64,000 bases of DNA from Litoditis marina. Lineage: Eukaryota > Nematoda > Chromadorea > Rhabditida > Rhabditidae. The notes under the pieces were generated by a model. The model saw only the letters and a program-made list of their open reading frames with translations. It did not search any database and was not told where the DNA came from. The DNA lies in assembly GCA_964036275.1 (NCBI GenBank), contig OZ038434.1, positions 20,077,879 to 20,141,878 on the forward strand. The letters run 5' to 3'. A program made the position numbers and the translations under genes. Shown here piece after piece: positions 25,412 to 39,476 of this stretch (positions are counted from its first letter, which is position 1; each line of letters opens with the position of its first letter).

Positions 25412-25611
25412 NNNNNNNNNNNNNNNNNNNNNNNNNNNNNNNNNNNNNNNNNNNNNNNNNNNNNNNNNNNNNNNNNNNNNNNNNNNNNNNNNNNNNNNNN
25501 NNNNNNNNNNNNNNNNNNNNNNNNNNNNNNNNNNNNNNNNNNNNNNNNNNNNNNNNNNNNNNNNNNNNNNNNNNNNNNNNNNNNNNNNNNNNNNNNNNNN
25601 NNNNNNNNNNN
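25412..25611. other. Assembly gap (200 N)
   Basis: Exactly 200 consecutive N between forward satellite B and reversed satellite A. The round length suggests a placeholder, so the true size is unknown and the junction between the two satellites is not observed. Confidence 0.99.
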
Positions 25612-28600
25612 GGTATTTTTGAACTTCTCTCATGTGTAGAAACTCAAAAATGTTCATCTTATTAGCATAAGTTGAAACAGTCCCGAAATAATTGAGTGGC
25701 GGTGCTAACCAAAAACACCCCCAAGTTGACGTGAATGGAGTTGCGATTTTCGCCCTACGTGAGTATTGTAGTATTCAAACTTGGTATTTTTGAACTCCTC
25801 TCATGTGTAGAAACTTAAAAATGTTCATCTTATTTGCATAAGTTGAAACAGTCCCGAAATAATTGAGTGGCGGTGCTAACCAAAAACACCCCCAAGTTGA
25901 CGTGAATGGAGTTGCGATTTTCGCCCTACGTGAGATTTAGTATTCAAACTTGGTATTTTTGAACTCCCTCATGTGTAGAAACTCAAAAATGTTCATCTTA
26001 TTAGCATAAGTTGAAACAGTCCCGAAATAATTGAGTGGCGGTGCTAACCAAAAACACCCCCAAATTGACGTGAATGGAGTTGCGATTTTTGCCCCTACAT
26101 GAGATTTAGTGTTCAAACTTGGTATTTTTGAACTCCTCTCATGTGTAGAAACTCAAAAATGTTCATCTTATTTGCATAAGTTGAACAGTCCCGAAATAAT
26201 TGAGTGGCCGTGCTAACCAAAAACACCCCCAAGTTGACGTGAATGGAGTTGCGATTTTCGCCCAACGTGAGATTTAGTATTCAAACTTGGTATTTTTGAA
26301 CTCCTCTCATGTGTAGAAACTTAAAAATGTTCATCTTATTTGTATAAGTTGAAACAGTCCCGAAATAATTGAGTGGCGGTGCTAACCAAAAACACCCCCA
26401 AGTTGACGTGAATGGAGTTGCGATTTTCGCCCTACGTGAGATTTAGTATTCAAACTTGGTATTTTTTGAACTCCTCTCATGTGTAGAAACTTAAAATGTT
26501 CATCTTATTTGCATAAGTTAAAACAGTCCCGAAATAATTGAGTGGCGGTGCTAACCAAAAACACCCCCAAGTTGACGTGAATGGAGTTGCGATTTTCGCC
26601 CTACGTGAGATTTAGTATTCAAACTTGATATTTTTGAACTCCTCTCATGTGTAGAAACTTAAAAATGTTCATCTTATTTGCATAAGTTGAAACAGTCCGA
26701 AATAATTGAGTGGCGGTGCTAACCAAAAACACCCCCAAGTTGACGTGAATGGAGTTGCGATTTCGCCCTACGTGAGATTTAGTATTCAAACTTTGTATTT
26801 TTGAACTCCCCTCATGTGTAGAAACTCAAAAATGTTCATCTTATTAGCATAAGTTGAAACAGTCCCGAAATAATTGAGTGGCGGTGCTAACCAACAAAAC
26901 ACACCCCCAAGTTGACGTGAATGGAGTTGCGATTTTCGCCCTACGTGAGATTTAGTATTCAAACTTTGTATTTTGAACTCCCTCATGTGTAGAAACTCAA
27001 AAATGTTCATCTTATTAGCATAAGTTGAAACAGTCCGAAATATTGAGTGGCGGTGCTAACCAAAAACACCCCCAAATTGACGTGAATGGAGTTGCGATTT
27101 TTGCCCTACGTGAGAATTAGTGTTCAAACTTGGTATTTTTGAACTCCTCTCATGTGTAGAAACTCAAAAATGTTCATCTTATTAGCATAAGTTGAAACAG
27201 TCCTGAAATAATTGAGTGGCGGTGCTAACCAAAAACACCCCCAAATTGACGTGAATGGAGTTGCGATTTTCGCCCTACGTGAGATTTAGTATTCAAACTT
27301 GGTATTTTTGAACTCCTCTCATGTGTAGAAACTTTAAAATGTTCATCTTATTTGCATAAGTTGAAACAGTCCCGAAATAATTGAGTGGCCGTGCTAACCA
27401 AAAACACCCCCAAGTTGACGTGAATGGAGTTGCGATTTTCGCCCTACGTGAGATTTAGTATTCAAACTTGGTATTTTTGAACTCCTCTCATGTGTAGAAA
27501 CTTAAAAATGTTCATCTTATTTGTATAAGTTGAAACAGTCCCGAAATAATTGAGTGGCCGTGCTTACCAAAAACACCCCCAAGTTGACGTGAATGGAGTT
27601 GCGATTTTCGCCCTACGTGGGATTTAGTGTTCAAACTTGGTATTTTTGAACTCCTCTCATGTGTAGAAACTCAAAAATGTTCAACTTATTAGCATGAGTT
27701 GAAACAGTCCTGAAATAATTGAGTGGAGGTGCTAACCAAAAACACCCCCAAATTGACGTGAGTGAGTTGCGATTTTGCCCTACGTGAGATTTAGTATTCA
27801 AACTTGGTATTTTTGAACTCTCTCATGTGTAGAAACTTAAAAATGTTCATCTTATTAGCATAAGTTGAAACAGTCCCGAAATAATTGAGTGGCGGTGCTA
27901 ACCAAAAAACACCCCCAAATTGACGTGAATGGAGTTGCGATTTTTGCCACACGTGAGATTTAGTGTTCAAACTTGGTATTTTTGAACTCCCCTCATGTGT
28001 AGAAACTCAAAAATGTTCATCTTATTAGCATAAGTTGAAACAGTCCGAAATAATTGAGTGGCGGTGCTAACCAAAAACACCCCCAAATTGACGTGAATGG
28101 AGTTGCGATTTTTGCCCTACGAGAGATTTAGTGTTCAAACTTGGTATTTTTGAACTCCTCTCATGTGTAGAAACTCAAAAATGTTCATCTTATTAGCATA
28201 AGTTCAAACAGTCCTGAAATAATTGAGTGGCGGTGCTAACCAAAAACACCCCCAAATTGACGTGAATGGAGTTGCGATTTTCGCCCTACGTGAGATTTAG
28301 TATTCAAACTGGTATTTTTGAACTCCTCTCATGTGTAGAAACTTAAAAATGTGCATCTTATTAGCATAAGTTGAAACAGTCCCGAAATAATTGAGTGGCG
28401 GTGCTAACCAAAACACCCCCAAGTTGACGTGAATGGAGTTGCGATTTTCGCCCTACGTGAGATTTAGTGTTCAAAACTTGGTATTTTTGAACTCCTCTCA
28501 TGTGTAGAAACTCGTAATGTTCATCTTATTAGCATAAGTTGAAACAGTCCCGAAATAATTGAGTGGCGGTGCTAACCAAAAACACCCCCAAGTTGACGTG

Positions 28601-31600
28601 AATGGAGTTGCGATTTTCGCCCTACGTGGGATTTAGTGTTCAAACTTGGTATTTTTGAACTTCTCTCATGTGTAGAAACTCAAAAATGTTCATCTTATTA
28701 GCATAAGTTGAAACAGTCCCGAAATAATTGAGTGGCGGTGCTAACCAAAAACACCCCCAAGTTGACGTGAATGGAGTTGCGATTTTCGCCCTACGTGAGA
28801 TTTAGTATTCAAACTTGGTATTTTTGAACTCCTCTCATGTGTAGAAACTTAAAAATGTTCATCTTATTTGCATAAGTTGAAACAGTCCCGAAATAATTGA
28901 GTGGCGGTGCTAACCAAAAACACCCCCAAGTTGACGTGAATGGAGTTGCGATTTTCGCCCTACGTGAGATTTAGTATTCAAACTTGGTATTTTTGAACTC
29001 CTCTCATGTGTAGAAACTCAAAAATGTTCATCTTATTAGCATAAGTTGAAACAGTCCCGAAATAATTGAGTGGCGGTGCTAACCAAAAACACCCCCAAAT
29101 TGACGTGAATGGAGTTGCGATTTTTGCCCTACGTGAGATTTAGTGTTCAAATTTGGTATTTTTGAACTCCTCTCATGTGTAGAAACTCAAAAATGTTCAT
29201 CTTATTAGCATAAGTTGAAACAGTATTGAAATAATTGAGTGGCGGTGCTAACCAAAAACACCCCCAAATTGACGTGAGTGGAGTTGCGATTTTCGCCCTA
29301 CGTGAGATTTAGTATTCAAACTTGGTATTTTTGAACTCCTCTCATGTGTAGAAACTTAAAAATGTTCATCTTATTTGTATAAGTTGAAACAGTCCCGAAA
29401 TAATTGAGTGGCGGTGCTAACCAAAAACACCCCCAAGTTGACGTGAATGGAGTTGCGATTTTCGCCCTACGTGAGATTTAGTATTCAAACTTGGTATTTT
29501 TGAACTCCTCTCATGTGTAGAAACTTAAAAATGTTCATCTTATTGCATAAGTTGAAACAGTCCCGAAATAATTGAGTGGTGGTGCTGAACCAAAAACACC
29601 CCAAGTTGACGTGAATGGAGTTGCGATTTTCGCCTACGTGGGATTTAGTGTTCAAACTTGGTATTTTTGAACTTCTCTCATGTGTAGAAACTCAAAAATG
29701 TTCATCTTATTAGCATAAGTTGAAACAGTATTGAAATAATTGAGTGGCGGTGCTAACCAAAAACACCCCCAAATTGACGTGAGTGAGTTGCGATTTTCGC
29801 CCTACGTGAGATTTAGTATTCAAACTTGGTATTTTTGAACTCCTCTCATGTGTAGAAACTTAAAAATGTTCATCTTATTTGTATAAGTTGAAACAGTCCC
29901 GAAATAATTGAGTGGCGGTGCTAACCAAAAACACCCCCAAGTTGACGTGAATGGAGTTGCGATTTTCGCCCTACGTGAGATTTAGTATTCAAACTTGGTA
30001 TTTTTGAACTCCTCTCATGTGTAGAAACTTAAAAATGTTCATCTTATTTGCATAAGTTGAAACAGTCCCGAAATAATTGAGTGGTGGTGCTAACCAAAAA
30101 CACCCCCAAGTTGACGTGAATGGAGTTGCGATTTTCGCCCTACGTGAGATTTAGTATTCAAACTTTGTATTTTTGAACTCCCCTCATGTGTAGAAACTCG
30201 TAAATGTTCATCTTATTAGCATAAGTTAAAACAGTCCCGAAATAATTGAGTGGCGGTGCTAACCAAAAACACCCCCAAGTTGACGTGAATGGAGTTGCGA
30301 TTTCGCCCTACGTGAGATTTAGTATTCAAACTTTGTATTTTGAACTCCCCTCATGTGTAGAAACTCGTAAATGTTCATCTTATTAGCATAAGTTAAAACA
30401 GTCCCGAAATAATTGAGTGGCGGTGCTAACCAAAAACACCCCCAAGTTGACGTGAATGGAGTTGCGATTTTCGCCCTACGTGGGATTTAGTGTTCAAACT
30501 TGGTATTTTTGAACTTCTCTCATGTGTAGAAACTCAAAAATGTTCATCTTATTAGCATAAGTTGAAACAGTCCCGAAATAATTGAGTGGCGGTGCTAACC
30601 AAAACACCCCCAAGTTGACGTGAATGGAGTTGCGATTTTCGCCCTACGTGAGATTTAGTATTCAAACTTTGTATTTTTGAACTCCCCTCATGTGTAGAAA
30701 CTCGTAAATGTTCATCTTATTAGCATAAGTTAAAACAGTCCCGAAATAATTGAGTGGCGGTGCTAACCAAAAACACCCCCAGTTGACGTGAATGGAGTTG
30801 CGATTTTCGCCCTACGTGGGATTTAGTGTTCAAACTTGGTATTTTTGAACTTCTCTCATGTGTAGAAACTCAAAAATGTTCATCTTATTAGCATAAGTTG
30901 AAACAGTCCGAAATAATTGAGTGGCGGTGCTAACCAAAAACACCCCCAAGTTGACGTGAATGGAGTTGCGATTTTCGCCTACGTGAGATTTAGTATTCAA
31001 ACTTGGTATTTTTGAACTCCTCTCATGTGTAGAAACTTAAAATGTTCATCTTATTTGCATAAGTTGAAACAGTCCCGAAATAATTGAGTGGCGGTGCTAA
31101 CCAAAAACACCCCCAAGTTGACGTGAATGGAGTTGCGATTTTCGCCCTACGTGAGATTTAGTATTCAAACTTGGTATTTTTGAACTCCCCTCATGTGTAG
31201 AAACTCAAAAATGTTCATCTTATTAGCATAAGTTGAAACAGTCCCGAAATAATTGAGTGGCGGTGCTAACCAAAACACCCCCAAATTGACGTGAATGGAG
31301 TTGCGATTTTTGCCCTACATGAGATTTAGTGTTCAAACTTGGTATTTTTGAACTCCTCTCATGTGTAGAAACTCAAAAATGTTCATCTTATTTGCATAAG
31401 TTGAAACAGTCCGAAATAATTGAGTGGCCGTGCTAACCAAAAACACCCCCAAGTTGACGTGAATGGAGTTGCGATTTTCGCCCAACGTGAGATTTAGTAT
31501 TCAAACTTGGTATTTTTGAACTCCTCTCATGTGTAGAAACTTAAAAATGTTCATCTTATTTGTATAAGTTGAAACAGTCCCGAAATAATTGAGTGGCGGT

Positions 31601-34600
31601 GCTAACCAAAAACACCCCCAAGTTGACGTGAATGGAGTTGCGATTTTCGCCCTACGTGAGATTTAGTATTCAAACTTGATATTTTTGAACTCCTCTCATG
31701 TGTAGAAACTTAAAAATGTTCATCTTATTTGCATAAGTTGAAACAGTCCCGAAATAATTGAGTGGCGGTGCTAACCAAAAACACCCCCAAGTTGACGTGA
31801 ATGGAGTTGCGATTTTCGCCCTACGTGAGATTTAGTATTCAAACTTTGTATTTTTGAACTCCCCTCATGTGTAGAAACTCAAAAATGTTCATCTTATTAG
31901 CATAAGTTGAAACAGTCCGAAATAATTGAGTGGCGGTGCTAACCAAAAACACCCCCAAGTTGACGTGAATGGAGTTGCGATTTTCGCCCTACGTGAGATT
32001 TAGTATTCAAACTTTGTATTTTTGAACTCCCCTCATGTGTAGAAACTCAAAAATGTTCATCTTATTAGCATAAGTTGAAACAGTCCGAAATAATTGAGTG
32101 GCGGTGCTAACCAAAAACACCCCCAAATTGACGTGAATGGAGTTGCGATTTTTGCCTACGTGAGAATTAGTGTTCAAACTTGGTATTTTTGAACTCCTCT
32201 CATGTGTAGAAACTCAAAAATGTTCATCTTATTAGCATAAGTTGAAACAGTCCTGAAATAATTGAGTGGCGGTGCTAACCAAAAAACACCCCCAAATTGA
32301 CGTGAATGGAGTTGCGATTTTCGCCCTACGTGAGATTTAGTATTCAAACTTGGTATTTTTGAACTCCTCTCATGTGTAGAAACTTTAAAATGTTCATCTT
32401 ATTTGCATAAGTTGAAACAGTCCCGAAATAATTGAGTGGCCGTGCTAACCAAAAACACCCCCAAGTTGACGTGAATGGAGTTGCGATTTTCGCCCTACGT
32501 GAGATTTAGTATTCAAACTTGGTATTTTTGAACTCCTCTCATGTGTAGAAACTTAAAAATGTTCATCTTATTTGTATAAGTTGAAACAGTCCCGAAATAA
32601 TTGAGTGGCCGTGCTTACCAAAAACACCCCCAAGTTGACGTGAATGAGTTGCGATTTTCGCCCTACGTGGGATTTAGTATTCAAACTTGGTATTTTGAAC
32701 TCCCCTCATGTGTAGAAACTCAAAAATGTTCATCTTATTAGCATAAGTTGAAACAGTCCCGAAATAATTGAGTGGCGGTGCTAACCAAAAACACCCCCAA
32801 ATTGACGTGAATGGAGTTGCGATTTTCGCCCTACGTGAGATTTAGTATTCAAACTTGGTATTTTTGAACTCCCTCATGTGTAGAAACTCAAAAATGTCAT
32901 CTTATTAGCATAAGTTGAAACAGTCCCGAAATAATTGAGTGGCGGTGCTAACCAAAAACACCCCCAAATTGACGTGAATGGAGTTGCGATTTTTGCCCTA
33001 CATGAGATTTAGTGTTCAAACTTGGTATTTTTGAACTCCTCTCATGTGTAGAAACTCAAAAATGTTCATCTTATTTGCATAAGTTGAAACAGTCCCGAAA
33101 TAATTGAGTGGCCGTGCTAACCAAAAACACCCCCAAGTTGACGTGAATGGAGTTGCGATTTTCGCCCAACGTGAGATTTAGTATTCAAACTTGGTATTTT
33201 GAACTCCTCTCATGTGTAGAACTTAAAAATGTTCATCTTATTTGTATAAGTTGAAACAGTCCCGAAATAATTGAGTGGCGGTGCTAACCAAAAACACCCC
33301 CAAGTTGACGTGAATGGAGTTGCGATTTTCGCCCTACGTGAGATTTAGTATTCAAACTTGGTATTTTTGAACTCCTCTCATGTGTAGAAACTTAAAAATG
33401 TTCATCTTATTTGCATAAGTTAAAACAGTCCCGAAATAATTGAGTGGCGGTGCTAACCAAAAACACCCCCAAGTTGACGTGAATGGAGTTGCGATTTTCG
33501 CCCTACGTGAGATTTAGTATTCAAACTTGATATTTTTGAACTCCTCTCATGTGTAGAAACTTAAAAATGTTCATCTTATTTGCATAAGTTGAAACAGTCC
33601 CGAAATAATTGAGTGGCGGTGCTAACCAAAAACACCCCCAAGTTGACGTGAATGGAGTTGCGATTTTCGCCCTACGTGAGATTTAGTATTCAAACTTTGT
33701 ATTTTTGAACTCCCCTCATGTGTAGAAACTCAAAAATGTTCATCTTATTAGCATAAGTTGAAACAGTCCCGAAATAATTGAGTGGCGTGCTAACCAAAAA
33801 CACCCCAAGTTGACGTGAATGGAGTTGCGATTTTCGCCCTACGTGAGATTTAGTATTCAAACTTTGTATTTTGAACTCCCCTCATGTGTAGAAACTCAAA
33901 AATGTTCATCTTATTAGCATAAGTTGAAACAGTCCCGAAATAATTGAGTGGCGGTGCTAACCAAAAACACCCCCAAATTGACGTGAATGGAGTTGCGATT
34001 TTTGCCCTACGTGAGAATTAGTGTTCAAACTTGGTATTTTTGAACTCCTCTCATGTGTAGAAACTCAAAAATGTTCATCTTATTAGCATAAGTTGAAACA
34101 GTCCTGAAATAATTGAGTGCGGTGCTAACCAAAAACACCCCCAAATTGACGTGAATGGAGTTGCGATTTTCGCCCTACGTGAGATTTAGTATTCAAACTT
34201 GGTATTTTTGAACTCCTCTCATGTGTAGAAACTTTAAAATGTTCATCTTATTTGCATAAGTTGAAACAGTCCCGAAATAATTGAGTGGCCGTGCTAACCA
34301 AAAACACCCCCAAGTTGACGTGAATGGAGTTGCGATTTTCGCCCTACGTGAGATTTAGTATTCAAACTGGTATTTTTGAACTCCTCTCATGGTAGAAACT
34401 TAAAAATGTTCATCTTATTTGTATAAGTTGAAACAGTCCCGAAATAATTGAGTGGCCGTGCTTACCAAAAACACCCCCAAGTTGACGTGAATGGAGTTGC
34501 GATTTTCGCCCTACGTGGGATTTAGTATTCAAACTTGGTATTTTTGAACTCCCCTCATGTGTAGAAACTCAAAAATGTTCATCTTATTAGCATAAGTTGA

Positions 34601-37600
34601 AACAGTCCCGAAATAATTGAGTGGCGGTGCTAACCAAAAACACCCCCAAATTGACGTGAATGGAGTTGCGATTTTTGCCCTACGTGAGATTTAGTGTTCA
34701 AACTTGGTATTTTTGAACTCCTCTCATGTGTAGAAACTCAAAATGTTCATCTTATTAGCATAAGTTTGAAACAGTATTGAAATAATTGAGTGGCGGTGCT
34801 AACCAAAAACACCCCCAAATTGACGTGAGTGGAGTTGCGATTTTCGCCCTACGTGAGATTTTAGTATTCAAACTTGGTATTTTTGAACTCATCACATGTG
34901 TAGAAACTTAAAAATGTTCATCTTATTTGCATAAGTTGAAACAGTCCCGAAATAATTGAGTGGCCGTGCTAACCAAAAACCACCCCCAAGTTGACGTGAA
35001 TGGAGTTGCGATTTTCGCCCTACGTGAGATTTAGTATTCAAACTTGGTATTTTTGAACTCCTCTCATGTGTAGAAACTCAAAATGTTCATCTTATTTGTA
35101 TAAGTTGAAACAGTCCCGAAATAATTGAGTGGCGGTGCTAACCAAAAACACCCCCAAGTTGACGTGAATGGAGTTGCGATTTTCGCCCTACGTGAGATTT
35201 AGTATTCAAACTTGGTATTTTTGAACTCCTCTCATGTGTAGAAACTTAAAAATGTTCATCTTATTTGCATAAGTTGAAACAGTCCCGAAATAATTGAGTG
35301 CGGTGCTAACCAAAAACACCCCCAAGTTGACGTGAATGGAGCTGCGATTTTCGCCCTACGTGAGATTTAGTATTCAAACTTGGTATTTTTGAACTCCTCT
35401 CATGTGTAGAAACTTAAAAATGTTCATCTTATTTGCATAAGTTGAAACAGTCCCGAAATAATTGAGTGGCGGTGCTAACCAAAAACACCCCCAAGTTGAC
35501 GTGAATGGAGTTGCGATTTTCGCCCTACGTGAGATTTAGTATTCAAACTTTGTATTTTTGAACTCCCCTCATGTGTAGAAACTCAAAATGGTTCATCTTA
35601 TTAGCATAAAGTTGAAACAGTCCCGAAATAATTGAGTGGCGGTGCTAACCAAAACACCCCCAAATTGACGTGAATGGAGTTGCGATTTTTGCCCTACGTG
35701 AGAATTAGTGTTCAAACTTGGTATTTTTGAACTCCTCTCATGTGTAGAAACTCAAAAATGTTCATCTTATTAGCATAAGTTGAAACAGTCCTGAAATAAT
35801 TGAGTGGCGGTGCTAACCAAAAACACCCCCAAATTGACGTGAATGGAGTTGCGATTTTCGCCCTACGTGAGATTTAGTATTCAAACTTGGTATTTTTGAA
35901 CTCCTCTCATGTGTAGAAACTTTAAAATGTTCATCTTATTGCATAAGTTGAAACAGTCCCGAAATAATTGAGTGGCCGTGCTAACCAAAAACACCCCCAA
36001 GTTGACGTGAATGGAGTTGCGATTTTCGCCCTACGTGAGATTTAGTATTCAAACTTGGTATTTTTGAACTCCTCTCATGTGTAGAAACTTAAAATGTTCA
36101 TCTTATTTGCATAAGTTGAAACAGTCCCGAAATAATTGAGTGGCGGTGCTAACCAAAAACACCCCCAAGTTGACGTGAATGGAGTTGCGATTTTCGCCGT
36201 ACGTGAGATTTAGTATTCAAACTTGGTATTTTTGAACTCCTCTCATGTGTAGAAACTTAAAAATGTTCATCTTATTTGTATAAGTTGAAACAGTCCCGAA
36301 ATAATTGAGTGGCCGTGCTTACCAAAAACACCCCCAAGTTGACGTGAATGGAGTTGCGATTTTCGCCCTACGTGGGATTTAGTGTTCAAACTTGGTGTTT
36401 TTGAACTCCTCTCATGTGTAGAAACTCAAAAATGTTCATCTTATTTGCATAAGTTGAAACAGTCCCGAAATAATTGAGTGGCCGTGCTAACCAAAAACAC
36501 CCCCAAGTTGACGTGAATGGAGTTGCGATTTTCGCCCTACGTGAGATTTAGTATTCAAACTTGGTATTTTTGAACTCCTCTCATGTGTAGAAACTTAAAA
36601 ATGTTCATCTTATTTGTATAAGTTGAAACAGTCCCGAAATAATTGAGTGGCGGTGCTAACCAAAAACACCCCCAAATTGACGTGAATGGAGTTGCGATTT
36701 TCGCCCTACGTGAGATTTAGTATTCAAACGTGGTATTTTTAAACTCCTCTCATGTGTAGAAACTTAAAAATGTTCATCTTATTTGTATAAGTTGAAACAG
36801 TCCCGAAATAATTGAGTGGCCGTGCTAACCAAAAACACCCCCAAGTTGACGTGAATGGAGTTGCGATTTTCGCCCTACGTGGGATTTAGTGTTCAAACTT
36901 GGTGTTTTTGAACTCCTCTCATGTGTAGAAACTCAAAAATGTTCATCTTATTTGCATAAGTTGAAACAGTCCCGAAATAATTGAGTGGCCGTGCTAACCA
37001 AAAACACCCCCAAGTTGACGTGAATGGAGTTGCGATTTTCGCCCTACGTGAGATTTAGTATTCAAACTTGGTATTTTTGAACTCCTCTCATGTGTAGAAA
37101 CTCAAAAATGTTCATCTTATTTGCATAAGTTGAAACAGTCCCGAAATAATTGAGTGGCCGTGCTAACCAAAAACACCCCCAAGTTGACGTGAATGGAGTT
37201 GCGATTTTCGCCCTACGTGAGATTTAGTATTCAAACTTGGTATTTTTGAACTCCTCTCATGTGTAGAAACTTAAAAATGTTCATCTTATTTGTATAAGTT
37301 GAAACAGTCCCGAAATAATTGAGTGGCGGTGCTAACCAAAAACACCCCCAAATTGACGTGAATGGAGTTGCGATTTTCGCCCTACGTGAGATTTAGTATT
37401 CAAACTTGGTATTTTTGAACTCCTCTCATGTGTAGAAACTTAAAAATGTTCATCTTATTTGCATTAGTTGAAACAGTCCCGAAATAATTGAGTGGCGGTG
37501 CTAACCAAAAACACCCCCAAGTTGACGTGAATGGAGTTGCGATTTTCGCCCTACGTGAGATTTAGTATTCAAACTTGGTATTTTTGAACTCCTCTCATGT

Positions 37601-37970
37601 GTAGAAACTCAAAAATGTTCATCTTATTTGCATAAGTTGAAACAGTCCCGAAATAATTGAGTGGCGGTGCTAACCAAAAACACCCCCAAATTGACGTGAA
37701 TGGAGTTGCGATTTTTGCCCTACGTGAGATTTAGTGTTCAAACTTGGTATTTTTGAACTCCCCTCATGTGTAGAAACTCAAAAATGTTCGTCTTATTAGC
37801 ATAAGTTGAAACAGTCCCGAAATAATTGAGTGGCCGTGCCGTGCTAACCAAAAACACCCCCAAGTTGACGTGAATGGAGTTGCGATTTTCGCCCTACGTG
37901 GGATTTAGTGTTCAAACTTGGTATTTTTGAACTTCTCTCATGTGTAGAAACTCAAAAATGTTCATCTTAT
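25612..37970 (-). repeat. Satellite A array, reverse orientation
   Basis: About 73 A monomers read on the minus strand (plus strand GGTATTTTTGAACTCCTC, CATGTGTAGAAAC, CCCGAAATAATTGAG, GGTGCTAACC). Subfamilies marked by GTATTCAAAC, TTTGCATAAG or TTTGTATAAG and GGCCGTGCTAACC are common. From the gap to about 36.1 kb, one-base indels are frequent (for example CAGTCCGAAAT, CCAAAACACCCCC, GAGTGCGGTGC); beyond that they nearly vanish. No genes. The array ends cleanly at CATCTTAT before the first tRNA-like array. Confidence 0.95.
31150..34600 (-). repeat. About 1.69-kb higher-order repeat in reversed satellite A
   Basis: The variant CGCCCAACGTGAG occurs near 31480 and 33166 (shift about 1686), and CCCTACATGAG near 31313 and 32997. 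Later landmarks (GAGAATTAG at 32161 and 34012; GTGCTTACCAA near 32612 and 34459) are offset by one extra monomer in the second unit. A further related block carrying the same variant order starts near 26.1 kb. The period equals about ten monomers, as in the 0.3-3.7 kb region. Confidence 0.65.
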
Positions 37971-38009
37971 CTCCATAAAAAGGTTAATCGAACAAAAACA
38001 AAAATGATG

Positions 38010-38083
38010 TCCGTGAAAGGATTCGAACCCTAGGTCTACTGGACTGTAGAGCGCTGCTCTGCCGGCTGAGCCAAATGGTCACG
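38010..38083 (-). pseudogene. tRNA-like sequence, array 1 unit 1 (intact A and B boxes)
   Basis: Minus strand has an A box TGGCTCAGCCGG (plus coordinates 38062-38073) and a B box GGTTCGAATCC (38019-38029) at tRNA spacing, and a five-T run about 5 nt past the end (38000-38004), the layout of a pol III transcription unit. D and T stems can form. The anticodon stem is mostly unpaired and the acceptor stem is only partly paired (CGTGA with TCACG in a shifted register), so no anticodon can be assigned. Best read as a tRNA-derived pseudogene or SINE head; transcription is possible. Confidence 0.65.
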
Positions 38084-38304
38084 AAGAAAGAAAGAAATGG
38101 ACGGCGGCACACGTGCACTGCCCGAAATCAAGGATTGATGACGGCTTCTGAGAGAATGCTTACTAACCAAACTTGTAACGCAGTTTTTGTATTTCAAACA
38201 TCAACTTAGTGTGAATATATTAAAATATTTCGAAAAAGCAATTGTGTTAATGTGTAGAGATCCTGACTCCATAAAAGGTTAATCCAACAAACACAAAAAT
38301 GATG

Positions 38305-38378
38305 TTCGTGAAGGGATTAGAACCCTCTGCCTACTGGACTGTAGGGTGCTGCTCTGCCGACTGAGCCAAATGGTCACG
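38305..38378 (-). pseudogene. tRNA-like sequence, array 1 unit 2
   Basis: A box TGGCTCAGTCGG kept. B box changed to GGTTCTAATCC, losing the invariant CG core, which should weaken TFIIIC binding. T run present downstream. Confidence 0.6.
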
Positions 38379-38595
38379 AAAAAGAAAGAAATGGACGGCG
38401 GCACACGTGCGCTGCCCGAAATCAAGGATTGATCACGGTCTCTGAGAGAATGCTTACTAACCAAACTTGTAACGCAGTTTTTGTATTTCAAACATCAACT
38501 TAGTGTGAACATATTAAAATATTTCGAAAAGCAATTGTGTTAATGTGTAGAGATCCTGACTCCATAAAAGGTTAATCCAACACACAAAAATGATG

Positions 38596-38669
38596 TTCGT
38601 GAAGGGATTAGAACCCTCGGCCTACTGGACTGTGGGGTGCTGCTCTGCCGACTGAGCCAAATGGTCACG
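38596..38669 (-). pseudogene. tRNA-like sequence, array 1 unit 3
   Basis: Same B-box change (GGTTCTAATCC). The T stem is better paired than in unit 1 (GAGGG with CCCTT). The anticodon arm (CACCCCACAGTCCAG) does not fold as a tRNA. Confidence 0.6.
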
Positions 38670-38888
38670 AAGAAAGAAAGAAATAGACGGCGGCACACGT
38701 GCGCTGCCCGAAATCAAGGATTGATCACGGTTTCTGAGAGAATGCTTACTAACCAAACTTGTAACGCAGTTTTTGTATTTCAAACATCAACTTAGTGTGA
38801 ATATATTAAAATATTTCGAAAAAGCAATTGTGTTAATGTGTAGAGATCCTGACTCCATAAAAGGTTAATCCAACACACAAAAATGATG

Positions 38889-38962
38889 TTCGTGAAGGGA
38901 TTAGAACCCTCGGCCTACTGGACTGTGGGGCGCTGCTCTGCCGACTGAGCCAAATGGTCACG
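38889..38962 (-). pseudogene. tRNA-like sequence, array 1 unit 4
   Basis: Carries the GGTTCTAATCC B box and a GCGCCCCACAG anticodon region. Nearly identical to units 3 and 5, 293 bp away on each side. Confidence 0.6.
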
Positions 38963-39181
38963 AAGAAAGAAAGAAATAGACGGCGGCACACATGCGCTGC
39001 CCGAAATCAAGGATTGATCACGGTCTCTGAGAGAATGCTTACTAACCAAACTTGTAACGCAGTTTTTGTATTTCAAACATCAACTTAGTGTGAACATATT
39101 AAAATATTTCGAAAAAGCAATTGTGTTAATGTGTAGAGATCCTGACTCCATAAAAGGTTAATCCAACACACAAAAATGATG

Positions 39182-39255
39182 TTCGTGAAGGGATTAGAAC
39201 CCTCGGCCTACTGGACTGTGGGGCGCTGCTCTGCCGACTGAGCCAAATGGTCACG
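39182..39255 (-). pseudogene. tRNA-like sequence, array 1 unit 5
   Basis: Same form as unit 4 (B box GGTTCTAATCC, A box TGGCTCAGTCGG). Confidence 0.6.
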
Positions 39256-39476
39256 AAGAAAGAAAGAAATAGACGGCGGCACACGTGCGCTGCCCGAAAT
39301 CAAGGATTGATCACGGTTTCTGAGAGAATGCTTACTAACCAAACTTGTAACGCAGTTTTTGTATTTCAAACATCAACTTAGTGTGAATATATTAAAATAT
39401 TTCGAAAAAACAATTGTGTTAATGTGTAGAGATCCTGACTCCATGAAAGGTTAATCCAACCAACACAAAAATGATG

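Noticed and set aside
26786..27010. 74-codon minus-strand frame in reversed satellite A
   Set aside because: It appears only where one-base indels shift the monomer frame, in a stretch of doubtful base quality.
38010..38083. Functional tRNA gene
   Set aside because: A and B boxes and a T run are present, but the anticodon stem does not pair and the acceptor stem pairs only partly, so no anticodon can be read.
38279..38491. 70-codon minus-strand frame, repeated at 46371-46583
   Set aside because: It runs through a tRNA-like sequence and the AT-rich part of the 293-bp unit. It is absent from the sister units, so it is a chance frame.
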